From: JAKPUX01 sp035353815
GTDB taxonomy: Bacteria > Zhuqueibacterota > Zhuqueibacteria > Residuimicrobiales > Residuimicrobiaceae
Direction: 5' to 3'
Length of the DNA stretch: 64,000 nucleotides
Assembly (NCBI GenBank): GCA_035353815.1
Contig: DAOQAG010000018.1
Span: 10,903-74,902, forward strand
Below the pieces are notes generated by a model. That model saw nothing but the letters and a program-made list of their open reading frames with translations. It was not told the origin of the DNA and did no database searches. The position numbers and the translations under genes are program-made. Each line of letters opens with the position of its first letter. Position 1 is the first letter of the stretch. Shown piece after piece: positions 33,901 through 40,745 of this stretch.

Positions 33901-34504
33901 GGAGAAGGAGCGCCTCGAGTTTTTGCAGACGCAGCGCGACGATCTCATCAAGGCGCGCAAGAATCTGACCGATACGATCGAGATCATCAACACCACCGCG
34001 CGGCAAAAATTTCTCGAGACCTTTGAGCAGGTGCAGCACAATTTTTCCGAAGTGTTCAGCAAGTTCTTTGCCGGTGGCCGCGCCAGTCTGGTGATGCAAG
34101 AGACCGCCGATCCTCTCGAATCGGAGATCGAAATCCTGGCCACGCCGGGCGGCAAAAAGCCGGCGGCGCTGACGCTGCTGTCGGGCGGCGAAAAGTCACT
34201 GACGGCGATCTCGCTGCTCTTCGCCATCTATCTGGTCAAGCCAAGCCCCTTCTGCATTTTCGATGAGGTGGATGCCCCGCTCGATGACCAGAATGTCCAG
34301 CGGTTTACCCATGCCCTGCGCGAGTTTTCCAGCAACACCCAGTTCATCGTTGTCACCCATAACAAACTCACGATGCGCGCGGCGGATCAGCTTTATGGAG
34401 TCACCATGGAGGAGAAAGGCATCTCCAAACTGGTCTCCGTCCGTTTCGATCCGATGAAAAATGACCAACTGGTGCCAGAGGCTGCCCCGACACCAGCTCA
34501 GTGA
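30920..34504 (+). CDS. smc: Chromosome segregation protein SMC
   Basis: A 1194-residue ATPase that compacts and organises the chromosome as a dimer with ScpA/ScpB. The N-terminus shows KSFAKK and Walker A GPNGCGKSN (31-39). Two long coiled coils (about 170-490 and 660-1000) flank the hinge near 500-650. The C-terminal head has LLSGGEKSLTAIS, Walker B FDEVDAPLDD and THNK. It begins with GTG at 30920 and only a weak SD is visible upstream. It leads a plus-strand run of conserved housekeeping genes through 40736. scpA and scpB are not in the window. Confidence 0.97.
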   Translation: MYLSELTIVGFKSFAKKTHIRMHDGITGIVGPNGCGKSNIVDSIRWVMGEQKSGALRSEVMGNVIFNGTATAKPVGMAEVSLKIENTGNTLPIDYAEVIITRRLFRSGESQYLINGNSCRLKDILDLFMDTGAGPHTYSVIELPQVERILNGKEDERRHIFEEAAGITKYKLRRKATFRKLESTEKDLIRIEDIMSEVEKNVRSLRRQVAKAERYQEIITEQRDQEIKLANHDYSQILDELEPAETKLDLIKDEREGASSSLATQDADYEATRAQLLEIEKKLLENQRMVSDLARDIQKFEERILVNKERIRSLEEAGVRSSQEQEHFQARLVELQQSYDSTQLLLREAEQGLTEKRTEYEKKNGEYQAIRVQFETKRALAREAETQVLRITEELSRKQNEGERLKATEENLSHRIKQLETEAVREDARAAELAEIITQTRAGEAGLVETLGKNKQRLTEISRREEEAKRLFEVLQKTESQDRSRIEVLGHQAEMVRRLIDTLEDYPAGVRFLATLKKEGFATHGPLANIIRVDNQHRTAIAAALGEAATYLVVEEANMAFNGIGLLREEKRGIVTFAPRQEVGESLHERPALTDLGVIGWADELVTCDERFQALVRQVLGSFIVTQDLQTAHRIFAELRGQSYNVVTLSGEVLAHSGFIRGGVLSKNQSDFVGRQEQLAGLVREIEKLNQAAEARRVQLAQRETEIQENKIEAEKLRKDIQESEQALGSLRIQLGRQTFEEQALNESRAKRESEKQRLMGEVSQLGHNLELQSLGADDLQAQRKENALKAAALSEEIKSIEQAVDLAAGQAREMNVQVARLQSDFEAMRRESDGLNRQIVETETLIKSRIEEGRRAAAEVQELSQVNERYAEEAGKQQARRLEVQAVLDELEEQQYQANTRVAEAEKLIRTSRSKFDLLSESAHQIELRVSELKLKAENLQARMWAEFEYKLQRQPAGEAFDVEAVRQLLEGVRERIKEIGPVNLLALKEYEQEKERLEFLQTQRDDLIKARKNLTDTIEIINTTARQKFLETFEQVQHNFSEVFSKFFAGGRASLVMQETADPLESEIEILATPGGKKPAALTLLSGGEKSLTAISLLFAIYLVKPSPFCIFDEVDAPLDDQNVQRFTHALREFSSNTQFIVVTHNKLTMRAADQLYGVTMEEKGISKLVSVRFDPMKNDQLVPEAAPTPAQ

Positions 34505-34513
34505 GGAGGATCC

Positions 34514-35959
34514 ATGCGATTGCATTCCCTGATTCGCGAACGTGTTTCACGGATCATTCTTGTCTTCATGGCTGCAGCCCTTCCAGCTATCGCCCAGGAG
34601 GCGCAGGAAACCAAAGCGAATTTCCGGTTCAATATCGATTATACCCGCGCACACTATTCCGACAGCCTCACCTACCTTGAGATCTATGCCGTTATCCCGC
34701 GGCGGCAGCTGACCTATCTCCCCGATCAAGGACGCTACAAAGCCGAATTCAAGGCGACCGCCGAGGTTTTTCTTCAGGACTCGCTGGTCTCTTCAAAGGT
34801 CTGGCGCAATGTCAACTATGCCGACAGTCTCGCCCAGGTCAGCGGGGAGCAGAGCCTGTTTTGCCTGAACCATTTTATCCTGCCGGACGGCGATTTTGAG
34901 ATGTCGCTCAGGATCGAGGATCTCCAGAATGCCGCGGCCCAGGGTGCTTACCGCTTTCCCCTGCACATTGCAGCGTTCCGGGGGCCCGGGCTCGAGCTCA
35001 GTGATCTGCATGTCAGTGGATCCATCGTGCGGGATACGAGTTCGACGCCCTTTCTGAAGAACGGTTTTCAGGTCACGCCCAATCCTTCGGGACTTTTCGG
35101 CCTCGGGCTGCCCATCCTCTATCTCTATTCCGAGATCTATCATCTTGTCCCCGCCAGAAGTGACAGCGGCGCAAAGTACAGCGTCGCCTATAAAATCTTC
35201 AACGCCGATGGCCAGGCGGTCAAGGAGGTAGCACCGCGGCTGCGCAACAAACCGGGGGATTCTGCCGTCGAAGTGACGGGCATTAATGTCATTACCCTGG
35301 TCTCCGGCGCCTACCGTGTGGTTGCCGAGGTCACCGACCTGGAAACGGGTGCGCAGACCTCGGGCGCGCGCAAGTTTTTCGTCTACCGCGAGGGGGACTA
35401 TAAGGGCGAGGCTGCCGCTCCGCTGCAAAAGGTGGAGGAGGCCAAGGGGTTCGGTAGTGCCGGTATCGATGCCGATCGCTACCTGACGATGAGCGAGAAA
35501 GAGATCAATCAAGAGTTTGAATACACCCGCTATATTTCGACCAAAGAGGAACGCAACACCTTTAAAAAACTCAATTTCCAGGGCAAGCGCGCCTTTATGA
35601 AGGAATTCTGGATGGGACGCGATCCCAGTCCCGGCACGCCGGAGAATGAATATAAGCAGGATTATCTGGGAAGGGTGCAAAAGGCCAACAGCTCCTACCG
35701 CGGCTCTTTCCGCGAGGGCTGGCGCACCGACCGCGGCCGGATCCTGCTGGTCTATGGACCCCCGGATGAGGTCGAGCGTTACCCCTTCAGCAACGACAAT
35801 CGCGCCTATGAGATCTGGCATTATTACTCCGTGCAAGGCGGCGTTCAGTTTTACTATGTCGACAAGCGCGACACCGGCGACCTCGAGCTGGTCCACTCCA
35901 CCGCGCGGGGTGAGATTTATGACGAGGACTGGGAACACTGGAAGAATCCCGGCAATTGA
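34514..35959 (+). CDS. Secreted GWxTD-domain protein
   Basis: The 481-residue exported protein (signal segment IILVFMAAALPAIA) ends with a GWxTD domain: G402WRTDRGRILLVYGPPDEVE, followed by WHYYSVQGGVQFYYVD. The central region is beta-rich. GWxTD domains are known from Acidobacteria, Calditrichota, KSB1 and related phyla, and have no established biochemical function. It starts 9 bases after the smc stop with GAGGAGG as SD. The long beta-strand N-terminus suggests a surface or periplasmic binding role. Its position inside a cell-division/cell-wall gene run is of interest. Confidence 0.85.
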   Translation: MRLHSLIRERVSRIILVFMAAALPAIAQEAQETKANFRFNIDYTRAHYSDSLTYLEIYAVIPRRQLTYLPDQGRYKAEFKATAEVFLQDSLVSSKVWRNVNYADSLAQVSGEQSLFCLNHFILPDGDFEMSLRIEDLQNAAAQGAYRFPLHIAAFRGPGLELSDLHVSGSIVRDTSSTPFLKNGFQVTPNPSGLFGLGLPILYLYSEIYHLVPARSDSGAKYSVAYKIFNADGQAVKEVAPRLRNKPGDSAVEVTGINVITLVSGAYRVVAEVTDLETGAQTSGARKFFVYREGDYKGEAAAPLQKVEEAKGFGSAGIDADRYLTMSEKEINQEFEYTRYISTKEERNTFKKLNFQGKRAFMKEFWMGRDPSPGTPENEYKQDYLGRVQKANSSYRGSFREGWRTDRGRILLVYGPPDEVERYPFSNDNRAYEIWHYYSVQGGVQFYYVDKRDTGDLELVHSTARGEIYDEDWEHWKNPGN

Positions 35960-35971
35960 GATTCGGGATAC

Positions 35972-35977
35972 AGGAGG
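35972..35977 (+). promoter_or_regulatory. Shine-Dalgarno sequence touching the UbiA start
   Basis: AGGAGG ends exactly where an ATG begins at 35978 (spacing 0), which is too close for normal initiation. A TTG two codons later (35984) has a 6-base spacing, so translation probably starts there. Confidence 0.6.
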
Positions 35978-35983
35978 ATGCCA

Positions 35984-36886
35984 TTGGCGCAACGCCGTTC
36001 CCCCGTCTCGCTACGGGGTGACCTGGTGGAGGGAGCCCTGCGAGGCCGTGCGGACAAGTTCACGGCACTCTTTGAGCTGACGCGGCCGGTCAATGTCCTG
36101 ATCGCCGGGCTCTCTATTGCTCTTGCCGGATATCTGTGCGGGATCGGATCCGCTTGGCAGCCGCTGGCTCTGGCCTGTGCGGCCGGTGCGCTGGTAACCG
36201 CCGCTGCCAACAGCATCAACGACTATTTTGACCTCGAGATCGATCGCATCAACAAGCCCGACCGGCCGCTGCCCTCCGCCCGGCTCTCCCGGCGTGAGGG
36301 GCTGCTCCTGGCTGGTTTCTGTTTTGCGGCTGCTCTCCTTCTCGCGTTCTGTATCCATGCCACGGCCCTGGCCATCACGTTTGGTTCGGGCCTGCTGCTG
36401 TACTGGTACAGCGCGCACCTCAAGCGCACGGTGCTGTGGGGCAATCTGGTGGTGAGCCTGGTGACCGCGCTAGCTTTCATTTTCGGCGGCATCGCTGTCG
36501 GCCAGTTTCAGCGCGCGTTGATTCCGGCGGCCTTCAGTTTTTTGATGCATTTCGGCCGAGAAATCATCAAGGACATGGAGGATGTTGACGGCGATGCGGC
36601 GCAGCAGGCACGTACCCTGCCGGTGGTACATGGCCTGTTTGCTGCGCGGTGGCTGGCGACGCTGGTGTTGCTGGCGCTGGTGCCGGTGACCCTGGTGCCC
36701 TGGGTCCTGCGGATTTACGGTTTCTGGTATCTCCTGGTGCTGCTGGCCGGGGTCCATTCCGTGCTGGTGCTGGTGGTCTGGGCGATCTGGCGCCGACCGG
36801 AGCACGCCACCTACCGCTGGACGAGCACCTTGCTCAAGGTGGATATGCTGGTGGGGCTGCTGGCCATTTATGCGGGCCGCTGGTAA
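35984..36886 (+). CDS. UbiA-family prenyltransferase, digeranylgeranylglyceryl-phosphate-synthase-like
   Basis: Integral-membrane prenyltransferase of about 300 residues with eight or nine hydrophobic segments. The first aspartate motif is NSINDYFDLEIDRINKPDRPLPS, with NDxxDxxxD. The second is FGREIIKDMEDVDGDA, matching the DGGGPS/UbiA group rather than MenA. This group joins a geranylgeranyl chain to a glycerol-phosphate prenyl ether or to another acceptor. The exact substrate is unresolved. It lies between the GWxTD protein and dtd, away from the menaquinone genes. Confidence 0.75.
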   Translation: MAQRRSPVSLRGDLVEGALRGRADKFTALFELTRPVNVLIAGLSIALAGYLCGIGSAWQPLALACAAGALVTAAANSINDYFDLEIDRINKPDRPLPSARLSRREGLLLAGFCFAAALLLAFCIHATALAITFGSGLLLYWYSAHLKRTVLWGNLVVSLVTALAFIFGGIAVGQFQRALIPAAFSFLMHFGREIIKDMEDVDGDAAQQARTLPVVHGLFAARWLATLVLLALVPVTLVPWVLRIYGFWYLLVLLAGVHSVLVLVVWAIWRRPEHATYRWTSTLLKVDMLVGLLAIYAGRW

Positions 36887-36896
36887 AGGAGAAACG

Positions 36897-37349
36897 ATGC
36901 GGGCGCTGCTGCAACGCGTCACACGGTCGGAAGTTCGGGTGGGCGAGGAGGTTGTCGGCCGGATTGGACGTGGATTGACCATTTTTTTGGGCATCCGCGG
37001 CGATGACACGCCGCAAGTGGCCGGCCGGATGGCCGAAAAGATCGCCGGTTTGCGGATTTTCGCCGATGCGGCGGGCAAGACCAACCTCGCCGCAGCCGAG
37101 GCCGGCGCCGGGATGCTGGTCATCTCCCAGTTTACGCTCTATGCCGATTGCCGGCGCGGCCGGCGTCCCGGTTTTTCCAATGCGGCGCGCCCCGAGATCG
37201 CCGAACCACTCTACGAGCATTTCATGGCTGAATTGAGCAGACGGGGATTTACAGTGGCGCGGGGCCGGTTTGGTGCGGAAATGCTGGTCGATATTAACAA
37301 TGACGGTCCTTTTACTATTTTTCTGGATAGCGACGAGTTAACGGCTTGA
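36897..37349 (+). CDS. dtd: D-aminoacyl-tRNA deacylase Dtd
   Basis: Cytosolic editing enzyme that removes D-amino acids (and glycine) from mischarged tRNA. The 150-residue protein starts at ATG 36897 with AAAGGAG upstream. It shows the family blocks SQFTLYADCRRGRRPGF and the GP-containing motif DGPFTIFLD; the usual residue after GP is Val and here is Phe. Length and start MRALLQRVT match bacterial DTD. It overlaps none of its neighbours and is followed 3 bases later by maf. Confidence 0.94.
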   Translation: MRALLQRVTRSEVRVGEEVVGRIGRGLTIFLGIRGDDTPQVAGRMAEKIAGLRIFADAAGKTNLAAAEAGAGMLVISQFTLYADCRRGRRPGFSNAARPEIAEPLYEHFMAELSRRGFTVARGRFGAEMLVDINNDGPFTIFLDSDELTA

Positions 37350-37352
37350 TCC

Positions 37353-37946
37353 ATGTCCCTTGAAAACCATCTTCCCCATCGTCCCTGTTACCTGGCTTCA
37401 CAATCTCCGCGGCGCAAACAGCTGCTGCAGCTGATCGGCCTGAAATTTCATGTCCTTCCCAGCAGCGTGGACGAGGAGTCCTGCACCGAAACCGACCCGG
37501 CCAGGCACGTGCAAACGCTCGCCCTGGCCAAGGCCGAGAACGTGGGAGAGCGCGTGACGTCAGGTCTGATCGTCGGCGCAGACACCATCGTGGTGCTGGA
37601 TGAGGAAATACTCGGCAAACCCGTCGATGCGGAGGATGCCGTCCGCATGCTGCGGCGGCTGAGCGGGCGCACCCATGAGGTCTATACCGGTTTTGCCATC
37701 CTTTACCAGCCTGAGGGAGAGAGCGTCACCGGGTATGAAGTGACCCGCGTCCATTTCCGCCCGCTGGAGGAGTGGGAAATTCGCAGTTATGTCGATAGCG
37801 GCGGTCCGATGGACAAAGCCGGTGCCTATGGCATACAGGATCAAAGCGCCCTTTTCGCCGACCGGATCGAGGGATGCTTTTATAACGTGGTCGGCTTTCC
37901 CTTGACCAAATTCTATTTAACGCTGCTGAATTTTAACAAAGAGTAA
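37353..37946 (+). CDS. maf: Maf-family nucleotide pyrophosphatase
   Basis: House-cleaning NTP pyrophosphatase of 197 residues. The family blocks are visible: YLASQSPRRKQLLQ at the N-terminus, SSVDEE, GADTIVVLDEEILGKP in the middle, and GAYGIQDQSALF near the end. The middle Asp and Lys residues are those of the dTTP/UTP-type YhdE branch. It would hydrolyse modified or excess nucleotides, and Maf has been linked to cell division arrest in Bacillus. It begins 3 bases after dtd and ends 4 bases before the RodZ-like gene, so it belongs to the same operon. Confidence 0.92.
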   Translation: MSLENHLPHRPCYLASQSPRRKQLLQLIGLKFHVLPSSVDEESCTETDPARHVQTLALAKAENVGERVTSGLIVGADTIVVLDEEILGKPVDAEDAVRMLRRLSGRTHEVYTGFAILYQPEGESVTGYEVTRVHFRPLEEWEIRSYVDSGGPMDKAGAYGIQDQSALFADRIEGCFYNVVGFPLTKFYLTLLNFNKE

Positions 37947-37950
37947 ATCT

Positions 37951-38820
37951 GTGAACGATATCCTGAAAACCCTGGGCGAAGAATTTGCCCAACAGCGTCA
38001 GGAAAAGGGTTTGTCCCTTTCCCAGCTCTCCGCCAGGACCAAGATCACTGAAGGTTTTCTGGCCAAGATGGAGCAGGGTGATTTCGACTTTTTGCCGGCC
38101 GTCTATATTCGCGCTTTCATTCGCACCGTGGCGACCGAGATCGGCCTCGATCCGGAGGTGATGATGCGTCGCTTCGTCACCGCGCATGCCGGCACGGCGC
38201 CCGCGGATGCTGCCGCTCCGGCCATGCCCGCGGCGGCGGAACAGCCCCTGCCGCCACCGGCCGAGAAGAGGCTGCATACGGAGCCAGTTGAGAAGGGCGA
38301 GCCAGCCGAGACGGTCTGGTTCAAGAGTCCCTTCACCCTGGGCTTCATGCTGCTGGTCCTGCTGGCGGTGCTCTATGTGGCCTTTGGCCGCAAGCCCAAG
38401 GTGGAGCCCAATCCCATGGATACCGGCGTCTCCGTTGTCGCTCCGGTGGAGGAACGCCAGCCTCTGCGGGATGCCCCGCTGGTACCGGTCACGGCGAACA
38501 ACACTGTGGACACCACCGCCGTCACCCAGATGACGCTGACGCTCAAGTCCGAGGAGACCGCCTGGGTCCGCATCGTCTACCAGGACAGCCTGGTGGAGGA
38601 GGGCGTATTCACCGAAGGACTCAGCCGTTCCTGGATGAGCCCGGATAAGTTTTATCTCAAGATCGGCAACGCCGGCGGAATCCGCCTGGCCCTGGATGGC
38701 CAGGATCTGGGCTTCCCGGGTAAAAAGGGGCAAGTGGTCACGATCGTCGTGAGCAAAGACGGGGTGGCTGCGCTCGATCCCGCCCAGGCCCCCGCCCTCC
38801 TCACCCAGATGCGTCCCTGA
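37951..38820 (+). CDS. RodZ-like protein: HTH domain, transmembrane helix and C-terminal DUF4115 domain
   Basis: The 289-residue protein begins (GTG) with an HTH_25/cro-like helix-turn-helix (RQEKGLSLSQLSARTKITEGFL, residues about 15-36) followed by VYIRAFIRT. Proline/alanine-rich linkers lead to one transmembrane segment (residues about 130-148: LGFMLLVLLAVLYVAFG). The periplasmic beta domain (LTLKSEETAWVRI, RLALDGQDLGFPG) is like RodZ. RodZ links the MreB cytoskeleton to the membrane and holds rod shape. The gene precedes mpl in a cell-envelope context; no mreB is in the window. Confidence 0.83.
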   Translation: MNDILKTLGEEFAQQRQEKGLSLSQLSARTKITEGFLAKMEQGDFDFLPAVYIRAFIRTVATEIGLDPEVMMRRFVTAHAGTAPADAAAPAMPAAAEQPLPPPAEKRLHTEPVEKGEPAETVWFKSPFTLGFMLLVLLAVLYVAFGRKPKVEPNPMDTGVSVVAPVEERQPLRDAPLVPVTANNTVDTTAVTQMTLTLKSEETAWVRIVYQDSLVEEGVFTEGLSRSWMSPDKFYLKIGNAGGIRLALDGQDLGFPGKKGQVVTIVVSKDGVAALDPAQAPALLTQMRP

Positions 38821-38833
38821 GGCAGGAGAGGCG

Positions 38834-40252
38834 ATGAAACCGGCGGAACCACAGCGCATCTATTTTCTGGCCATTTGTGGCACAGCCATGGCCTCCCTGG
38901 CGGCGATGCTCAAGCACAAGGGGTACACGGTGTATGGCTCGGACAGCGGCATCTATCCGCCGATGAGCGATTTTCTCGCCGAACAGGGTATTGCGGCCTT
39001 TTCCGGTTTTGATCCGGCCCATCTCGATCCCGCTCCGGACCTGGTCGTGGTCGGCAATGTCATTTCGCGCGGCAATGTCGAGATCGAGGAGATACTCGAC
39101 CGCCGCATCCCCTACATCTCGCTGCCGGATGCCCTGCGTGAATTCTGCATCCGCGGCCACCGCTCGATCGTCGTCACCGGTACCCATGGCAAGACGACTA
39201 CGACTTCGCTGATCGCCTGGATCTTTGAAAAGGCCGGCCGGGACCCCAATTTTCTGGTTGGCGGCATCCCCAATAATTTCGGCCGCGGCTTCCAGGTCGG
39301 CCAGGGGGCGGAGATCATCCTGGAAGGGGACGAGTACGATTCGGCCTATTTCGAAAAGGCCGCCAAGTTTCTGCGCTACCTCCCGGAGGTCGGCGTCATC
39401 AATCACATCGAGTACGATCACGCCGATATCTACAACAGCCTCGACGAGATCATCCTCGCCTTCCGGCGCTTTGTCAATCTCATTCCGCGCCGCGGACTGC
39501 TGGTGAGCTGCGCTGATTATGAAACCGTGCGCAGTGTGAGCGCCCGGGCCTTTTGTCCGGTGGAGAGCTTTGGTTTCTCCGCCGAGGCCCTGTGGCAGCC
39601 GCGCGAGGTCGAGGTGACCGACACGGGCGTCCGGTTTACCGTTCTGCGCGGTGGGGAAGCGATGGGGGCGGTGGAGGTCGCGCTCTCGGGAGATCATAAT
39701 GTCCGCAATGTGCTGGCGGCGATCGCCGTCGCCCGCCATGCGGGCATCGGTTTTCCGGTGATCCAGGCGGCGCTGCAGAGCTTTGCCGGCATTCGCCGCC
39801 GTCTCGAGTTCAAGGGCGAGGCCGGCGGCATTGCGGTGTATGACGATTTCGGTCATCACCCCACCGCCATCCTGGAGACTCTGCACGGCTTCAGGCGCCG
39901 CCATCCCGAGGCGCGGATCTGGGCGCTCTTTGAGCCGCGTTCCGCGACCACGCGCCGGTCGGTTTTCCAGGAGGAGATGGCCGACGCTTTTGCCGTGGCG
40001 GACGCCGCGCTGATCGCACCGGTCGACCGGCCCGAAAAAGCCCCGGAGGGGCAGCGTTTTTCACCGGAAATTCTGGCCGCCGAATTGCGCCGCAGGGGTC
40101 GCGAAGCGGCCGCGGTCGCCTCGATTGAGGAGATGCTCACCTATCTGCTGCGCCATCTGCGGCCAGGCGATGTGGTCATCTCCTTCAGTAACGGACCATT
40201 CGGCGGCATCCATGACAAACTGTTGACCGCATTACACACATCGAAGGCTTAA
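38834..40252 (+). CDS. mpl: UDP-N-acetylmuramate:L-alanyl-gamma-D-glutamyl-meso-diaminopimelate ligase Mpl
   Basis: Cell-wall recycling ligase that attaches the recycled tripeptide to UDP-MurNAc. The 472-residue protein shows IYFLAICGTAMASLAAML at the N-terminus, the ATP loop GTHGKTTTT (116-124), the block LEGDEYDSAYFEKAAKF and YDDFGHHPTAI. The N-terminus is the IC/GTAM type typical of Mpl rather than MurC. The usual length is 450-460. It follows the RodZ-like gene by 13 bases. Together with the amidase, transglycosylases and rodZ-like gene, it gives the window a cell-wall theme. Confidence 0.93.
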   Translation: MKPAEPQRIYFLAICGTAMASLAAMLKHKGYTVYGSDSGIYPPMSDFLAEQGIAAFSGFDPAHLDPAPDLVVVGNVISRGNVEIEEILDRRIPYISLPDALREFCIRGHRSIVVTGTHGKTTTTSLIAWIFEKAGRDPNFLVGGIPNNFGRGFQVGQGAEIILEGDEYDSAYFEKAAKFLRYLPEVGVINHIEYDHADIYNSLDEIILAFRRFVNLIPRRGLLVSCADYETVRSVSARAFCPVESFGFSAEALWQPREVEVTDTGVRFTVLRGGEAMGAVEVALSGDHNVRNVLAAIAVARHAGIGFPVIQAALQSFAGIRRRLEFKGEAGGIAVYDDFGHHPTAILETLHGFRRRHPEARIWALFEPRSATTRRSVFQEEMADAFAVADAALIAPVDRPEKAPEGQRFSPEILAAELRRRGREAAAVASIEEMLTYLLRHLRPGDVVISFSNGPFGGIHDKLLTALHTSKA

Positions 40253-40271
40253 TAACGAGAGGTTGCGATAT

Positions 40272-40736
40272 ATGGAGAGAAGAGAGCGGCGCCCCCGCGA
40301 AGAGGTGAGCGAAAAAATAATCCAGATGGTGAAGCAGGTTGAGGATGAGCTGGTGGATGCGCTGGCTCCGGTTTCGCTCAGGCAGCTTGACGCCAACGAG
40401 AGACGTCAGGTGCACCGTCATTTCGACCGCAGTCTGGAATATGCCACCAAGACCTACAAGATTGCTGAAAATGACTATGATCTGCGGGTTTATCCGGTGG
40501 GCAATCTGCGCCGCCTGGCCGAACGGAGTGCAGAGGAGGCGATCAAGACCGGCCAGAAGGTGGCCTTGCCGCCGATGAGCAGTTATGAGCGCTTCATCAT
40601 CCACGAGGTGCTCAAGAGCAATGGTGCCGTCAAGAGTGCGAGTCACGGTGAGGGGGAGGAGCGCCACGTCGTGATCGAGCCGGAGCTCTACGGGCGCAGC
40701 CTGAAGAAGATGATCAAAAAGATCAAGCTGATCTAG
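40272..40736 (+). CDS. R3H-domain RNA-binding protein (Jag/KhpB-like C-terminal)
   Basis: From ATG 40272, after the SD-like ACGAGAGG, the protein has 154 residues. Residues 75-140 form an R3H domain with LPPMSSYERFIIHEVLKSNG and SxGEGEERHVVIEP, which binds single-stranded nucleic acid. The N-terminal half is helical and highly charged. No KH domain is present, so it is shorter than Jag/KhpB. It ends the plus-strand operon and converges on the PHP gene: stop at 40734-40736, with the PHP stop beginning 10 bases on. Confidence 0.82.
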   Translation: MERRERRPREEVSEKIIQMVKQVEDELVDALAPVSLRQLDANERRQVHRHFDRSLEYATKTYKIAENDYDLRVYPVGNLRRLAERSAEEAIKTGQKVALPPMSSYERFIIHEVLKSNGAVKSASHGEGEERHVVIEPELYGRSLKKMIKKIKLI

Positions 40737-40745
40737 TATCGGGGC

